64,000 nt of DNA, from NCBI GenBank assembly GCA_947462535.1, contig CANHPN010000003.1:1-64000 (forward strand). The letters run 5' to 3'. Every line of letters begins with the position of its first letter. Position 1 is the first letter of the stretch. The translations under genes and the position numbers were made by a program. This document shows, piece after piece, positions 18,061-26,463 of this stretch. The stretch comes from Akkermansiaceae bacterium (GTDB lineage: Bacteria; Verrucomicrobiota; Verrucomicrobiia; Verrucomicrobiales; Akkermansiaceae). The notes under the pieces are model-generated. The model worked only from the letters and a program-made list of their open reading frames with translations. It was not told the DNA's origin and searched no databases.

Positions 18061-18342
18061 ATGGCCGACACCAACACGCTCACGCACACCGAGGAGGCGA
18101 CTTCGCTCGACGTTCCGTGGAACGTCGTCGTCCACGATGATCCGGTGAATCTCATGGGCTACGTCACCTTCGTGCTGATGAAAATTTTCGGCTACGAGAA
18201 GAAGAAAGCCGACATCCTGATGATGCAGGTCCACCGCCAAGGCCGCTCGATCGTCTGGACCGGCGAGCGCGAAAAAGCCGAGTTCTACGTCCAACAGTTG
18301 CAGTCCCACCAGCTGAAAACCTCCTTGGAAAAAGCCGAATGA
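18061..18342 (+). CDS. clpS: ATP-dependent Clp protease adaptor ClpS
   Basis: A 93-residue adaptor that delivers N-degron substrates to ClpA/ClpC. The core PWNVVVHDDPVNLMGYVTFVLMKIFGY contains the family NVVVHDDPVN region (residues 20-29), including the binding-pocket Asp-Asp, and is followed by a helix with ILMMQVHRQG. Start ATG at 18061, 10 bases after the ispG stop. The last codons overlap the next gene by 4 bases (ATGA). Confidence 0.92.
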   Translation: MADTNTLTHTEEATSLDVPWNVVVHDDPVNLMGYVTFVLMKIFGYEKKKADILMMQVHRQGRSIVWTGEREKAEFYVQQLQSHQLKTSLEKAE

Positions 18343-18815
18343 AAGCGATGCCCACTCTTGAAGGCGGTCTCCGGATCGACGCGGAGAATGTCGGCGACTG
18401 GACCGTGCTCCGCGCCATCGTCGCCGATGCGGGCGCGGCGAATGGCGTCGATCTCGCCAGCCGCCTCGGCGCGCTCATCAGCGAGGAAGCCGGCGCGGAG
18501 GACTGGGAGGAATACATCGTCCCAGATCTGCGCGAGGCTTTCCAAGACGAGCTGGCGCAAGTCGGTGCCAACATCGAGTCCGCGATTTTCGAGGTCGATG
18601 GCGGTCCGGGTCCGCTGTGGATCAGCCGCGAGGACGTTTTCCCGTGGTACAGCGCGCTCAACCAGGCGCGGCTCTCGTTAGAGGAGATTTTCCACTTCGG
18701 TCCCGGCGAAGACATCGATCCCACCACCCTGCCACCCGCCAAAGGTGCCGCCTACATCCGCTCCAGATTCTACTGCGCCATCCAGGGGCTGCTGCTGGAT
18801 CACGTGATGAAGTGA
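18339..18815 (+). CDS. DUF2017-like protein coupled to clpS
   Basis: A 158-residue acidic soluble protein with GLRIDAENVGDWTVLRAI near the N-terminus and a helical C-terminus ending in GAAYIRSRFYCAIQGLLLDHVMK. It overlaps clpS by ATGA. Actinobacteria carry a DUF2017 gene directly after clpS, and the length and helical character fit, so I assign this tentatively to that group. Function unknown; co-translation suggests a role in ClpS-dependent proteolysis. Confidence 0.6.
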   Translation: MKAMPTLEGGLRIDAENVGDWTVLRAIVADAGAANGVDLASRLGALISEEAGAEDWEEYIVPDLREAFQDELAQVGANIESAIFEVDGGPGPLWISREDVFPWYSALNQARLSLEEIFHFGPGEDIDPTTLPPAKGAAYIRSRFYCAIQGLLLDHVMK

Positions 18816-18830
18816 CCGCCGGAAACCGAC

Positions 18831-19745
18831 ATGCAAAACCCTATCGATTCGAAACCCCTCATCCTCTGGCTGCTAGGCGACGGCAAGCCGGGCCACGAAA
18901 ACCAATCCCTCGGCCTCGCTGACGCGATCGCCCGCCAGACCCACTGCGAGGTCCACCGGATTTCCATCGCGGGAAAGCGGAGTCTGCTCACCCGCATCCA
19001 GGCCGCCGTCCAAGCGAGCGCCGGTTTGCCGGAGCCCGATCTGATCATCGCCGCCGGCCACGCCACCCACCCCGCGCTGCTCTGGCTGGCCAGAAAACAC
19101 CGGGCCAAAAGCATCGTCCTGATGCGCCCCAGCCTGCCGATGGGCTGGTTCGATCTCTGCATCGTGCCAAGCCACGATTTCAAAAATCCTCCCCGGCGGG
19201 AAAACGTCATCGTCACCCAAGGCGCGCTCAACCGGGTGGCACCGCCCGACGGCGGAGAGCGAAGCGGCGGCCTGATTCTCATCGGCGGCCCTTCCGGCAA
19301 CCACGGCTGGGACGGGGAAACGCTCATGGCCGCTCTCGCAGAAATCACCGCCACGGGCACTTGGCAGCTCACCGACTCCCGCCGCACTCCCGCAGGATTT
19401 GTTGAAGAAATCCGCAAGCGGCTGCCTACCGTCGAGGTCTTCCCGCATCAACAAACCCCGCCCGACTGGCTGCCCGCAAAACTCGCCGCGGCCGAAAGTG
19501 TCTGGGTCACGGAAGACTCGATTTCGATGATCTACGAAGCGCTCACCTCCGGAGCCAGCGTCGGCCTCTTGCCGATGCCACGAAATCAAAACCACTCGCG
19601 CGTCCTGCGCGGCTTGGAGCGACTGGTCGCCGACGGCTTCCTCACGCCATTCGCGGAGTGGCAAAAAACCCGGCAGCTCAAGGAACCACCGTCCATCCTG
19701 CATGAGGCCGATCGCTGTGCGGACGAGGTGATCCGGCTTCGGTAA
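18831..19745 (+). CDS. ELM1/DUF1022 family protein (predicted glycosyltransferase-like), copy 1
   Basis: A 304-residue member of the ELM1 family, whose bacterial members lie in lipopolysaccharide gene clusters and have a GT-B-like fold. Landmarks are WLLGDGKPGHENQSLGLADA at the N-terminus, IIAAGHATHPAL in the middle, LIGGPSGNHGWD, and the acceptor-side VWVTEDSISMIYEALTSGASVGLLPM. It is followed immediately by a glycosyltransferase, and the same two-gene pair occurs again at 26464-28338. The exact sugar chemistry is unknown. Confidence 0.75.
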   Translation: MQNPIDSKPLILWLLGDGKPGHENQSLGLADAIARQTHCEVHRISIAGKRSLLTRIQAAVQASAGLPEPDLIIAAGHATHPALLWLARKHRAKSIVLMRPSLPMGWFDLCIVPSHDFKNPPRRENVIVTQGALNRVAPPDGGERSGGLILIGGPSGNHGWDGETLMAALAEITATGTWQLTDSRRTPAGFVEEIRKRLPTVEVFPHQQTPPDWLPAKLAAAESVWVTEDSISMIYEALTSGASVGLLPMPRNQNHSRVLRGLERLVADGFLTPFAEWQKTRQLKEPPSILHEADRCADEVIRLR

Positions 19746-19799
19746 TCAAGGCGTGACTCCCATTTGGAGATCTGCAAGCGTCCCTTTCTCCACTCCGCC

Positions 19800-20561
19800 A
19801 TGCCAGCCGAAGACTCCCAAACCCCGTGCCAGACCGTTCTTTGCCTCAAATGGGGCGACCGCTACGGCTCCGACTATGTCAACCGGACCTATTCCATGGC
19901 CAAGCGCAACACCTCGCGCCCGCTGCGCGTCGTGTGTTTCACCGATGACCCGGCCGGCATCCGCGAGGAAGTTGAAGTCAGGCCAATGCCGGAATTCGAC
20001 CTGCCCGAGCGCATGCGTTTCCACCCGTTCCGGCGCATGTTCATTTTTCAGAAAGCGGTCGAAGGCCTCGAAGGCAGCGTGCTGCACCTCGACCTCGACT
20101 TGCTGATCACCGGCTCGATCGACGCGTTCTTCGATTACAAGCCGGAGCTGGATTTCGCCGTCTGCGAAAACTGGACACAGCCAGGGCAAGGCATCGGCAA
20201 CATGTCGGTATTCCGCTACCGCGTTGGCGCGCTGACCAAAGTCTGGGACCGCTTCCGGCCGGACCCGATGGCGATGATGGATCTCTATCGAAACAGCCAG
20301 ACCTTCGTCTGCCGCACGCTCGGCACGGTCGAGTTTTTCCCGCCGGAATGGAGCCTCAGCTTCAAGCACTCCCTCATTCCCCGCTGGCCGCTCAATTTCA
20401 TCAAGACCCCGGTCCTGCCGCCCGATGCAAAAATCGTCGCCTTCACCGGCAAGCCCGACATCGACGAGGCGACCCGCGGCGAATGGCCGGTGAACGCCGC
20501 CTGGAAAAAGCTCTACAAGCACGTTCGCCCCACCGCGTGGATTGCCGACCACTGGCGCTGA
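19800..20561 (+). CDS. Glycosyltransferase (GT8-like), copy 1
   Basis: A 253-residue protein. It opens with VLCLKWGDRYGSDYVNR, has VVCFTDDPAGI, and contains LHLDLDLLITGSID, a DxD-type nucleotide-sugar/metal site. The C-terminal half includes WPLNFIKTPVLPPDAKIVAF and ends TAWIADHW. It is clearly homologous to the gene at 27529-28338 (KWG.rYG.eYVN start; lDlDt/DLDL; DAKIV.F; W.A.HWR end). An in-frame TTG at 19764 is possible, but the ATG at 19800 fits the family better. Confidence 0.75.
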   Translation: MPAEDSQTPCQTVLCLKWGDRYGSDYVNRTYSMAKRNTSRPLRVVCFTDDPAGIREEVEVRPMPEFDLPERMRFHPFRRMFIFQKAVEGLEGSVLHLDLDLLITGSIDAFFDYKPELDFAVCENWTQPGQGIGNMSVFRYRVGALTKVWDRFRPDPMAMMDLYRNSQTFVCRTLGTVEFFPPEWSLSFKHSLIPRWPLNFIKTPVLPPDAKIVAFTGKPDIDEATRGEWPVNAAWKKLYKHVRPTAWIADHWR

Positions 20562-20570
20562 GCGTCCGGA

Positions 20571-21551
20571 TCAGCCCTGGGCAGCGTTCATCCCGCGCTG
20601 CCATTCCGCGTATTTCGTGATTCCCTCGCGGATCGGCGTCATGGGCCGGTAGCCGAGCAGCGTCTCCGCCTTTGTCACATCGGCGTAAGTCTTTGGAACA
20701 TCGCCCGGTTGGTCGGGCAAATCCCGGATCACCGCCTTTTTGCCGACGGCGGATTCCACCAGCCCGATCAGCTCGTTGAGCGTGGTCGTGGCCGCGCCGC
20801 CGAGGTTGAAAATTTCAAACGGCGACTTCTCCGTGTAGTCCGCCGCCGCGAGGATTCCGCGCACGATGTCATCGACGTAAGTGTAATCCCGCGCCGTGCT
20901 GCCGTCGCCGTAGCGGTCGATCGACCGGTCCGCCATCAGCGCGGAGGTGAACTTGGAAATCGCCAGATCCGGCCTCTGTCGCGGGCCGTAAACCGTGAAA
21001 AACCGCAGGCAAGCGCAGCGCAGGCCGAAAAGGTGCGAGTAGTTCGAGCACATCTGCTCGCCCGCCAGCTTCGTCGCCGCGTAGGGCGAAATCGTGCGCT
21101 CGATCAAATCCGTTTCCGCAAACGGCACCTTCGTGTTCACCCCGTAAACCGACGACGATGAGGCGAATACGAAAAACTTCACCCCATGGTGGCGGCAAGC
21201 TTCCAACAGATTGAGCGTGCCATCCATGTTCGTGCTGAAATACAGCCGCGGGTTCGCGATCGACGGCCGCACGCCCGCTCTCGCCGCGAGATGGAACACC
21301 CCGTCGAACTGGTGGCGGGTGAACGTGTCCACCACCACCGCGTCATCGCTGATGTCGCCGCGCACGATCTCGACCTTGCCCCGCAAGCCGGCGAGGTTGT
21401 TCTCCTTCACCGCCGGATCGTAATAATCGTTGAAATCATCAAGGATCACCACGTCATGACCCGCAGCCACCAAGGCTTCGCTGAGGTGGGAGCCGATGAA
21501 GCCCGCACCGCCGGTGACGAGGATTTTTTGGGGAGAATTTTGGGTGCTCAA
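20571..21551 (-). CDS. NAD-dependent epimerase (UDP-glucuronate 4-epimerase-like)
   Basis: A 326-residue extended SDR enzyme. It has the NAD-binding motif TGGAGFIG (residues 13-20), DDFNDYYDP typical of UDP-glucuronate/galacturonate epimerases, the catalytic Ser in FASSSSVYG, and YAATK for the Tyr/Lys pair. ARDYTYVDDIVRGI follows near the substrate-binding lobe. It would supply an activated sugar for the surrounding envelope glycan genes. The start is TTG at 21551: an in-frame TAG lies 15 bases upstream and no ATG precedes the Rossmann motif. Confidence 0.85.
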   Translation of the reverse strand: MSTQNSPQKILVTGGAGFIGSHLSEALVAAGHDVVILDDFNDYYDPAVKENNLAGLRGKVEIVRGDISDDAVVVDTFTRHQFDGVFHLAARAGVRPSIANPRLYFSTNMDGTLNLLEACRHHGVKFFVFASSSSVYGVNTKVPFAETDLIERTISPYAATKLAGEQMCSNYSHLFGLRCACLRFFTVYGPRQRPDLAISKFTSALMADRSIDRYGDGSTARDYTYVDDIVRGILAAADYTEKSPFEIFNLGGAATTTLNELIGLVESAVGKKAVIRDLPDQPGDVPKTYADVTKAETLLGYRPMTPIREGITKYAEWQRGMNAAQG

Positions 21552-21616
21552 AGGATCGGAAAGCTAGCAAGGGGTGAGTGCATGGCAACCACATTCACCT
21601 GGGGCACATGAGCGCA

Positions 21617-22666
21617 CTACCGTTTCAGGAGTTGCATGAGCCTGCCGCGCAAGGAGCGTGGTTTTGCGATGTAGCGGGTGAGTTCGGCTGATTGGGCGGA
21701 TTGCACTGCACTTAGTTCACCCGCAGCTTCGGGCGCGACAGGGAGCCACCAACCGCCGAATTTTATGATCCCGCCGTCTAGGGTCGATTTCGCCCATTCC
21801 TGCCGCAGCCATTGGCCACTTTCTCCATTTTCAGCCGCATAAACTTCATTGCTCCGGACCATGGCAACCCGCTGCTCGGCAATCGCTTTGTCCAATGGTT
21901 CTCCGGCCTCGGGTAGAATCCTCAATTGCCGCAAGCCAGCGGGGGCTTCCATTCTGAGGAAACGGCTTTCTGTGATGATTTGACCCGCCTTTTCTCCGGT
22001 GGGGGATTTTTTGAAAATGCAGTCAAGAAGATCGTCATCCGTGATGCCTTCGGCTTCCTGCCGGTGTGAATAGCAGGAACGATTCCCAAAGCTGGTCGTC
22101 AAGCGGTCACCATTCCTTGCGAATTTATCGATGAATCCGTTTCCCCGGATGAGTGGGGAGCGCAAAAAACTGAACCGGTCCATTCCGGGCAGGTCGCGGA
22201 CCAAGTAGTTGCAGTTCATGATGCAGAGCAGCCCGGAATCGGTAACGTTTTCGATGAGATTACAGGCTAGACTCTCAAACAGCGAAAAAGGATAGAGTGA
22301 TCCCAGATTGCTGACCTTTTTACTGCCGGGATACTGGCAGAAAACGGACATCGCAAAAATCAAATCGTAGGGGCCATTAGCAGAGATCGCCTCAGGCGAG
22401 CTGACGAAGAGCCTACAAGCATCTTCGCGGGTTTCCTTGATAGCGGCGCGGAGTGCGGCTGAATCCACATCACAGCCAAAGATCATGGCATCGGGAAAAT
22501 ACGCACGCAAGGTGAGAACTTCTGTGGCCGTCGAGCAGCCAAATGAGAGGATTCGCAAGCGCCCTTCGCCAAGGGCTGGCCCTAACCGCCCGGCGACATC
22601 GGCGCGGGCGGTGCGGAAAGTTCCCGGATACCGGTTTGGCGCAGTGGTGGTGATTCGTTGAAGCAC
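21617..22666 (-). CDS. Class I SAM-dependent methyltransferase, CheR-like arrangement
   Basis: A 349-residue protein. Motif I is RILSFGCSTATEVLTL (about 37-52), followed by the acidic residue of motif II in FGCDVDSAAL and motif IV in YDLIFAMSVFCQYP. The C-terminal 150 residues are unassigned. It starts with GTG at 22666, preceded by AAAGG. It is divergent from the pyruvyltransferase-like gene and probably modifies a glycan or lipid, a guess based on location. Base composition is less GC-rich than the flanking core genes. Confidence 0.65.
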   Translation of the reverse strand: MLQRITTTAPNRYPGTFRTARADVAGRLGPALGEGRLRILSFGCSTATEVLTLRAYFPDAMIFGCDVDSAALRAAIKETREDACRLFVSSPEAISANGPYDLIFAMSVFCQYPGSKKVSNLGSLYPFSLFESLACNLIENVTDSGLLCIMNCNYLVRDLPGMDRFSFLRSPLIRGNGFIDKFARNGDRLTTSFGNRSCYSHRQEAEGITDDDLLDCIFKKSPTGEKAGQIITESRFLRMEAPAGLRQLRILPEAGEPLDKAIAEQRVAMVRSNEVYAAENGESGQWLRQEWAKSTLDGGIIKFGGWWLPVAPEAAGELSAVQSAQSAELTRYIAKPRSLRGRLMQLLKR

Positions 22667-22819
22667 CAGATGATCTGACCTTTCGCGCCATGCGAAAGCG
22701 AGCGTTTTTTATGGGCATTTCGCATGATGTGTGAGAGTAAAACGCCCGAGCAGGTTCGTGGGGAATGATGCCTTGATGAAGGCGTCCGCTGACCCCAGAA
22801 TTTGCAAAAAAAAAATCGC
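22667..22819. promoter_or_regulatory. Divergent intergenic region
   Basis: A 153-base gap between divergent genes that must hold both promoters. It contains the hairpin TTTCGC-GCCAT-GCGAAA near 22680-22696 and an unusually long A tract just before the plus-strand ATG. I could not assign -35/-10 boxes with confidence. Confidence 0.4.
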
Positions 22820-23860
22820 ATGAAGACAGGGATTCTGGAGTTTCGCTACGGGCATTCAAAAAACTTCGCCGAGCGCTTGCGGCGAAAGGGAAGCTACTCA
22901 ATTAATTTGGGCGACTGGATACAAAGTCTTGCCGTGCAAATGCTTGTGGAGAGCATTGGAGTGCCACCCGAGAAGATTGTGGGAGTGGACCGTGATTCGC
23001 TGGCCACCTACTCTGGTCCGCCCTTACGGCTGATTATGAATGCGTGCTTCCTTGAGCACTCCTTCCCGCTGCCGCCACAGGTAGAACCGGTATTCATCGG
23101 CTTTCAAACCTCCAGCCGTGGACTGATTGAAAAGCATCTTGAGTTTTTCAAACGTTACCAGCCTATTGGATGCCGGGACACTAGCACACGGGATTTGTTC
23201 CGGGAGGCGGGGGTTGATGCCTACGTTACGGGCTGCCTGACGATGAGCTTGCCCTTGCGCACCGAACATCCGACAGATGGCAAGTCCTTTTTCATTGGCG
23301 GAGACGGTCCTGGAAAAATGCCGGATGGTCTGAAAAAAGGTGCCCCGCCCGCAGTGGCCCGGGCATCGGTTGATTTATACCAGCGTGAACAGGTGAGGTC
23401 ATTCCCGCTCAACGATACGGATGCCGCTACGGCGAAGAGGCTGGCATCTGAATTGCTGGACCTCTACCGGAAGGAAGCGGCACTGGTGGTCACCCCGTTG
23501 CTCCACGCGGCGGGACCCAGTCTCGCGATGGGCATCCCGGTGATTCTCGCCCGTAAGGACGAGCGCGACCGGTTCACCGCGATCAACCGCCTGCTGCCGG
23601 TTTACACGCCGGGCGACTTCGACGCGATCAACTGGAACCCCGCTTGTCCCGAAATAGAAGATCTCAAGCAGACCTTGGCAGCCGTGGTCGCCCGCGGGCT
23701 GGAAGGCGGCGGACCCACCGCCAACGAACGACGCGTCCTGGCGGAGTTTTACGAACGCCAGCCGTGCCTCACGCCGGAACTCGCCGCCTCGCGGGCCCGG
23801 CGGGAAACGCAATCGTTCTGGCGGAAATTGCCCTTGTTGCGGACCTTGTTCGGCCATTGA
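22820..23860 (+). CDS. Polysaccharide pyruvyl transferase-like protein
   Basis: A 346-residue protein with the layout of the polysaccharide pyruvyltransferase family: N-terminal NLGDWIQSLAVQ (the N-x-GD-x-x-Q region), PIGCRDTSTRDLFREAGVDAYVTGCLTMSL (the typical RD.st.d.l...G....v.GC..ltl block), and a C-terminal lobe with VVTPLLHAAGPSLAMGIPVI. Such enzymes add pyruvate ketals to surface polysaccharides, though many homologues have other activities. Start taken at 22820 (MKTGILEF), after an A tract. Confidence 0.72.
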   Translation: MKTGILEFRYGHSKNFAERLRRKGSYSINLGDWIQSLAVQMLVESIGVPPEKIVGVDRDSLATYSGPPLRLIMNACFLEHSFPLPPQVEPVFIGFQTSSRGLIEKHLEFFKRYQPIGCRDTSTRDLFREAGVDAYVTGCLTMSLPLRTEHPTDGKSFFIGGDGPGKMPDGLKKGAPPAVARASVDLYQREQVRSFPLNDTDAATAKRLASELLDLYRKEAALVVTPLLHAAGPSLAMGIPVILARKDERDRFTAINRLLPVYTPGDFDAINWNPACPEIEDLKQTLAAVVARGLEGGGPTANERRVLAEFYERQPCLTPELAASRARRETQSFWRKLPLLRTLFGH

Positions 23861-23889
23861 GATCAGCGACTCGCATGCTTCACAGCGGC

Positions 23890-24894
23890 TCAAAGCAACG
23901 GTTGCTGCGACCGTTCGAGAGATTCGAGATGTCGGATGACGGGATCGATCTTCCTTTCCACTATAGCCTGACGATGTTCCGGCTTGATGCGTATGCAGGC
24001 GGCGACCAAATAGAGCATGCAAAACAATCTCTCGCTCGGGCCGGGATGAGAGCTAACGCCCTCACGGAAATCGCGAAGCGCCACCTCGAAACCGTCGCGG
24101 TCGCGTTTGTGATAGAAGAATGCAAGATCCCAGGTGCGGATTCCGATGGTGTAGTACTGATGATCGATCAGGCGGTAATCGCCGGGTGATGCCGCGAGGA
24201 TGTTCTGTTTCTTGAAATCACCGTGAATAAGGCCCTTGTCGTGGGAGCGAATCCCGGGCCATGAATCCACCATCGGTGTGACGAGCCGCAGGAACCTTCC
24301 GCCATCGCCCCAAGAATGGTCGGCAGCACATCTGCGGAAGTATTTTTTCAGATAGGCATTCACATGGTCTGGATCTGGTTCGGTGATGAGGTGATGGAGG
24401 ACTTCCTGGATGGGGCTGTCGGGTAGAATCTGGGATCTGAGGTTCTGCTCGGAGTCCAGGGTGGCGATCTGCGAATAGGCGGAGAGCATGCGCGCGTGCA
24501 GGTCATGAACGGCGGACACGTCATGACGAACCGGTTGCTGGAGGAATGCGCTGCAGAGGACGGATGTGCTTTCGTCAAGCGACTGCAGGTTGTAGAATCT
24601 AGCAGTAAGATTGCATCCGGTTTGATCGGACCAATGCATGAAGCGGTGCTCGCGTTGAGCGAGGCTACAATGCTGGATTTTTGATAGAGCAAATGGGCTT
24701 GTGGAGCCGTCCTCGTAATGGAGGAAGGTTCCCAAGTTGTTGGCACCGCCGAGATTGGCATATAGGAAGTGGTTTCGATGGTCCGGATCGGGCCCTGTCG
24801 CCTGATCTAACAGTCTACGGAGGGTGCCGGCGGTGCTCCGGTGGCGACGGGCGATGAGCGCTATGCGAAGGCGGGTTTCGAGCTGCTTAAGCAT
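23890..24894 (-). CDS. Aminoglycoside phosphotransferase-fold kinase (sugar or LPS kinase candidate)
   Basis: A 334-residue protein with the catalytic loop GLIHGDFKKQNIL (H-G-D-x4-N) and the metal-binding Asp in YRLIDHQYY, followed by WDLAFFYHKRD. The N-terminal lobe is divergent (HFLYANLGGANNLGTFLHYEDG). APH-fold kinases phosphorylate small molecules or lipid-linked sugars; position in an envelope glycan block suggests a glycan kinase, but no substrate can be read. The ATG at 24894 is a clear start. Confidence 0.68.
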   Translation of the reverse strand: MLKQLETRLRIALIARRHRSTAGTLRRLLDQATGPDPDHRNHFLYANLGGANNLGTFLHYEDGSTSPFALSKIQHCSLAQREHRFMHWSDQTGCNLTARFYNLQSLDESTSVLCSAFLQQPVRHDVSAVHDLHARMLSAYSQIATLDSEQNLRSQILPDSPIQEVLHHLITEPDPDHVNAYLKKYFRRCAADHSWGDGGRFLRLVTPMVDSWPGIRSHDKGLIHGDFKKQNILAASPGDYRLIDHQYYTIGIRTWDLAFFYHKRDRDGFEVALRDFREGVSSHPGPSERLFCMLYLVAACIRIKPEHRQAIVERKIDPVIRHLESLERSQQPLL

Positions 24895-25053
24895 TGTTGG
24901 ACGGGTGCGGAATGCCGCTTCCTGGTGATAATGCGGGGCTAACCCTGTGCGTCAATCCATCAATTCGAGGGTAGGGCGGGGCGATGTCGTGGCCCCGCGC
25001 GCAGGCAGGCTGGTGGTTGGATGCTAACATTGAAACCTGTATGGCCATTGATC

Positions 25054-26376
25054 TCAGCGTCCCGCGTGCTCCAGCACGCGGTCGCGGATGAACTTTTCCG
25101 ACGGTATTGGATTTGTCGCATCCACCGCGTATTCGTTTCGCAAGACATAGAGGTAGCGCGTCAAGTTGTCGGCGGGGATGGGCAGCTCATTCGGCTTGAA
25201 GCGTTGGTTGAACTCACCCTTCGCACGGATCCGATAACAGACATGCTGATACTCCGACTCGCCAAAAACATAGACCGGCTTGCCATGCAGCAAGGCTTCC
25301 GCGCCGACGCTGGAATTCACCACGCACACTGCGCATGATCCCGAGATAAGATCATGGATGGAGGCGTCCGAGAGCTGATAGTCGCTTGCCTTGAGCCCGG
25401 CGGCGAGCGCCTTGGACACTGCACCTGAACCGCAGCGCGGATGGCGTTTCACCACCAGCGACAGGCCGCGCTGTCGACACGTCGCGGCGACTTCCGCGAG
25501 CATCTCCAACATGGGAATGACCGCCAGCGCCTGCACGGCGTCATCGATCACCTGCAGGCCGAGGAAGACGTCGCGGTCCGGCAATCCAGCGGTTCCGCCG
25601 ACCTCGACCTGCTGGTATTTCGAAATATTGCCGCCGATGATCCGCCGCCGCAAGGTTTGGACAAACTCGTCAGAAAATGTTAGATCGATGCGATCCAGCT
25701 TGAGCACTTCGAGCGGGGTTTGCGAAAACCGCGACCATCCCGAGTAGCCGCGCGTGTCGAAGCTGAAGCAAGACGGCAGGTCGGTCACCTTGATGTGAAG
25801 CCCCCCTTCGCTTTCACTCTTGGTATGATGGGAAATGTAGCGGCGGCCACTTTCGACCGCCACCATGCCGTGGTTTGCGAGCCTGCCGCAGACCTCGAAG
25901 GGAATGCCCTCCGCCCGCAAGGTCTTGAGAATTTGACCGAACACCGACCGCAGCCCCATTCGCAAGCCGGGTTGCTGGGGCGTCCCCAGTCCCATGGCGG
26001 TCGATGGTACGAACACCACCAGGCCGGCGGAGGATCTGGTAGTCCAGCTATCCCGCATGGATGCCCGCGCGTCTTCCAACAGGTCCTTCCATTCCGCTGT
26101 GTCGGAAACGATCGCGAGCACTTGGTCGAGCAATTCGGGCGATCCCGGCAGGCCTGAGCATTCTGCCCGGCGGGCGGTTTCTTCCGCTCCCGCGATGTCG
26201 AAAACCGCGAGTTGGAACCGCAGCAGCGCTTGCCAATCTCGCGCGAACGCCGCTTCGCTGTCTTTGGTAGATCCGGCCGCGAACGAGACATCTGTTGGAA
26301 TCCGACGCATGGTCGAGTCCTGTCCGGTCCGGTCCGTTGCGCGCGCTTGGCTTTTCTGATGGCGCGGGTCAGGCAT
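25054..26376 (-). CDS. Capsule polysaccharide biosynthesis/export-like protein (KpsS/LipB-like)
   Basis: A 440-residue protein. The C-terminal half has the capsule-synthesis signature: LVVKRHPRCGSGAVSK, then SIHDLISGSCAVCVVNSSVGAEALLHGKPVYVFGESEYQHV, which resembles the Kdo-transferase-like lobe of KpsC/KpsS. The N-terminal half is unassigned. Two starts are possible; ATG at 26376 has the better ribosome-binding site (AAGGAAGG). It is the last gene of the co-oriented envelope series that runs down from skp. Confidence 0.62.
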   Translation of the reverse strand: MPDPRHQKSQARATDRTGQDSTMRRIPTDVSFAAGSTKDSEAAFARDWQALLRFQLAVFDIAGAEETARRAECSGLPGSPELLDQVLAIVSDTAEWKDLLEDARASMRDSWTTRSSAGLVVFVPSTAMGLGTPQQPGLRMGLRSVFGQILKTLRAEGIPFEVCGRLANHGMVAVESGRRYISHHTKSESEGGLHIKVTDLPSCFSFDTRGYSGWSRFSQTPLEVLKLDRIDLTFSDEFVQTLRRRIIGGNISKYQQVEVGGTAGLPDRDVFLGLQVIDDAVQALAVIPMLEMLAEVAATCRQRGLSLVVKRHPRCGSGAVSKALAAGLKASDYQLSDASIHDLISGSCAVCVVNSSVGAEALLHGKPVYVFGESEYQHVCYRIRAKGEFNQRFKPNELPIPADNLTRYLYVLRNEYAVDATNPIPSEKFIRDRVLEHAGR

Positions 26377-26463
26377 TTTCCTTCCTTGCCATGAAATTGG
26401 ATTTTTCACCAGAGCCGTCTGAGGCGGGCGGAAAGCGGCTGTGATGATTCTGGTTTCATGAGA

